NCBI GenBank assembly: GCA_018266335.1 | Contig: JAFEAR010000226.1 | Location: 1-10,179 of the forward strand | Length of the DNA stretch: 10,179 bases | From: Bdellovibrionales bacterium | GTDB lineage: Bacteria; Bdellovibrionota; UBA2428 | Direction: 5' to 3' | In this document: positions 6,712-10,179 of the stretch, in pieces | How positions within the stretch are numbered: position 1 is the first letter of the stretch | Layout: each line of letters begins with the position of its first letter | Translations under genes and position numbers: made by a program | Notes under the pieces: generated by a model | The model's input: only the letters and a program-made list of their open reading frames with translations | Databases searched by the model: none | What the model was told of the DNA's origin: nothing

Positions 6712-7011
6712 CTATTTTTTTGTAACCGTTTCCTCGCGCAAAAGAAATTTTGCCATCAGAAAAACAACAAAAGCGACCACCATAAAATCGATCGTCGCTC
6801 CGGCCACCTTGCCGTAGAGGATGCCATTGTAACTAAGCTTACGAATGTCATCGACATGGGCGGCATCGAGGGCGGGCTTCAACAACAGGGGCATGAGCAA
6901 GTCGTTTACAACGCTAGTGACTAGATCATTTAACTTACCACCGATAATCACCGCGAAAGCCAGACCAATAATCCCGTATTGCTTGAGAAAGGATAAAAAT
7001 TCTTTTGTCAT
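6712..7011 (-). CDS. mscL: Large-conductance mechanosensitive channel, short form
   Basis: MscL opens under membrane tension to release solutes during hypo-osmotic shock. The 99-residue protein has an N-terminal amphipathic helix (MTKEFLSFLKQYG), TM1 (about 14-42) with the family pattern GLAFAVIIGGKLNDLVTSVV and NDLLMP at its end, a periplasmic loop (about 43-68), and TM2 (about 70-91, ATIDFMVVAFVVFLMAKFL). It stops six or so residues after TM2 with a charged tail, so it lacks the C-terminal cytoplasmic helix bundle of the roughly 136-residue E. coli channel. That bundle is dispensable for gating in E. coli, so the protein is probably functional. The ATG at 7011 has no clear Shine-Dalgarno, which suggests a short leader. 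The phospholipase-D gene follows at 23 bases. The gene is divergent from phnA. Confidence 0.9.
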   Translation of the reverse strand: MTKEFLSFLKQYGIIGLAFAVIIGGKLNDLVTSVVNDLLMPLLLKPALDAAHVDDIRKLSYNGILYGKVAGATIDFMVVAFVVFLMAKFLLREETVTKK

Positions 7012-7059
7012 AGGGCTATGGATCTATAACAGTCGTTTTCCCGGGACCCCAGGTAAAAG

Positions 7060-7088
7060 TTGCAAAGCATCCCAAACAGTCAGATAAA
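7060..7088 (+). promoter_or_regulatory. Possible sigma-70-type promoter for the PhnA/YjdM gene
   Basis: TTGCAA at 7060-7065 and GATAAA at 7083-7088 are separated by exactly 17 bases, each matching four of six consensus positions. The start of transcription would fall at or very near the ATG at 7095, giving a leaderless or almost leaderless message. That agrees with the absence of a good ribosome site there. It lies in the 83-base gap between the divergent mscL and phnA genes. Confidence 0.25.
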
Positions 7089-7094
7089 GAGCCC

Positions 7095-9820
<2,726 letters not shown>

Positions 9821-10072
9821 TTAGCCACAATTAGCCAACGCCGGACACTCACTTACTTCCGCCTGGGGAAGATGTCTATATTGATAAATATCAACAACTT
9901 TATTGAAAACCTCCTCATCAGAACTCAGGACTCGAAGAGACTCGGTAACTCCGCGCTCTTCGATACCAGCCATTCGGATATAACGGGCCATCGTTTTAAA
10001 GTCCTTCCAGCCACAAACCTTCATTACCCGCCCCGGAGCTACCCCATTTTGAAGGTGTTGTGTGCAACGAAA
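9821..10072 (-). pseudogene. 3' remnant of a tyrosine recombinase/integrase
   Basis: Reading on the minus strand from 10072, the open frame gives 83 codons ending at TAA 9823-9821. It contains QNGVAPGRVMKVCGWKDFKT, then MARYIRMAGIEERGVTESLRVL, which matches the C-terminal part of tyrosine recombinases: the GxWKD motif in place of the usual GH, and the Tyr nucleophile (codon 9982-9980) in ARYIR. The catalytic HxxR box and everything before it are missing, because an in-frame TAA lies at 10075-10073 and no other frame further upstream supplies an HDLR-like motif before the window ends. The first ATG, at 10024, would give only 67 residues. The fragment therefore looks like the tail of a decayed integrase, broken by deletion, insertion or rearrangement near 10060-10075. 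The piece downstream of the motif (SSDEEVFNKVVDIYQ) looks like an intact natural C-terminus. Confidence 0.75.
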
Positions 10073-10124
10073 TTACTTCCGGTATGAATAGGCAAAGTTA
10101 GAAGCATCAAATGGCCCTGCAACA

Positions 10125-10148
10125 GCTCACAATCGAGTGAGCAGGAGG
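10125..10148 (+). promoter_or_regulatory. Hairpin abutting a perfect Shine-Dalgarno before the right-edge gene
   Basis: GCTCAC at 10125-10130 and GTGAGC at 10137-10142 form a perfect 6-bp inverted repeat with a 6-base centre. It is followed at once by AGGAGG at 10143-10148, six bases before the ATG at 10155. In RNA it could be a stem next to the ribosome site; in DNA it could be a dyad operator. The dyad and the ribosome site are seen directly; a regulatory role is inference. Confidence 0.45.
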
Positions 10149-10154
10149 CCAGAG

Positions 10155-10179
10155 ATGACAGACCAGTTATTCCGCAAAG
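10155..10179 (+). CDS. First eight codons of a gene running off the right edge
   Basis: An ATG at 10155 follows a consensus AGGAGG at ideal spacing, and the frame stays open to the window end: M-T-D-Q-L-F-R-K. Eight residues cannot identify a family. The LFRK stretch is reminiscent of the start of HlyD/CvaA-type secretion adaptors, which often open with LFR followed by EAL, but a mobile-element gene is equally possible beside an integrase remnant. The start itself is well supported by the ribosome site; no function is claimed. Confidence 0.55.

Noticed and set aside
9821..9837. TTAGCCA repeated with a 3-base spacer, as an attachment-site core
   Set aside because: The repeat is very short, overlaps the end of the integrase remnant, and no second copy at a distance was noticed to suggest an att pair.

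Overview
The window looks like chromosome from a Gram-negative bacterium of medium GC content. Supporting signs are a lipoprotein signal peptide, a one-pass AsmA-like envelope protein, a ClsB-type phospholipase-D protein and a monomeric NADP-isocitrate dehydrogenase. The gene set, the short MscL, the four-cysteine lipoprotein and the 'GWKD' integrase tail would fit Bdellovibrionota or a related proteobacterial lineage. That placement is an impression from recall, not a demonstrated assignment.

Left part (1-5249). A secreted protein gene runs off the left edge on the minus strand and is divergent from a short plus-strand pair: a TrmN6-like methyltransferase and a DTW-domain tRNA aminocarboxypropyltransferase (TapT type). 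A stand-alone two-CBS-domain protein converges on that pair and overlaps its end. Divergent from the CBS gene is a tight plus-strand operon: an AsmA-like membrane-anchored protein whose stop codon abuts the start of selD, which in turn overlaps mnmH (selU) by 4 bases. SelD makes selenophosphate and MnmH uses it to convert 2-thiouridine to 2-selenouridine at the tRNA wobble position. Three of the six intact genes in this part therefore act or probably act on tRNA, and selD feeds one of them.

Middle part (5235-7448). A small cysteine-containing lipoprotein, a two-HKD phospholipase-D/cardiolipin-synthase-like protein starting at TTG, and a short MscL channel lie on the minus strand and form an envelope-related group. 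A zinc-ribbon PhnA/YjdM protein is divergent from mscL.

Right part (7445-10179). A complete monomeric isocitrate dehydrogenase lies on the minus strand and shares a CTAG with the end of phnA. Beyond its leader is the 3' remnant of a tyrosine recombinase, cut off at its 5' side, followed by the first 8 codons of a plus-strand gene with a perfect AGGAGG and a hairpin just before it. This right edge looks like the border between conserved housekeeping DNA and an accessory segment.

All three convergent gene junctions overlap at their 3' ends (16, 15 and 4 bases), so no intergenic terminator can lie between them. I see no rRNA, tRNA, CRISPR array, complete insertion sequence or complete phage module. 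No wholly new system is evident. The items most worth a second look are the AsmA-like gene coupled to selD, the integrase remnant with the adjoining right-edge gene, and the overlapping convergent ends.
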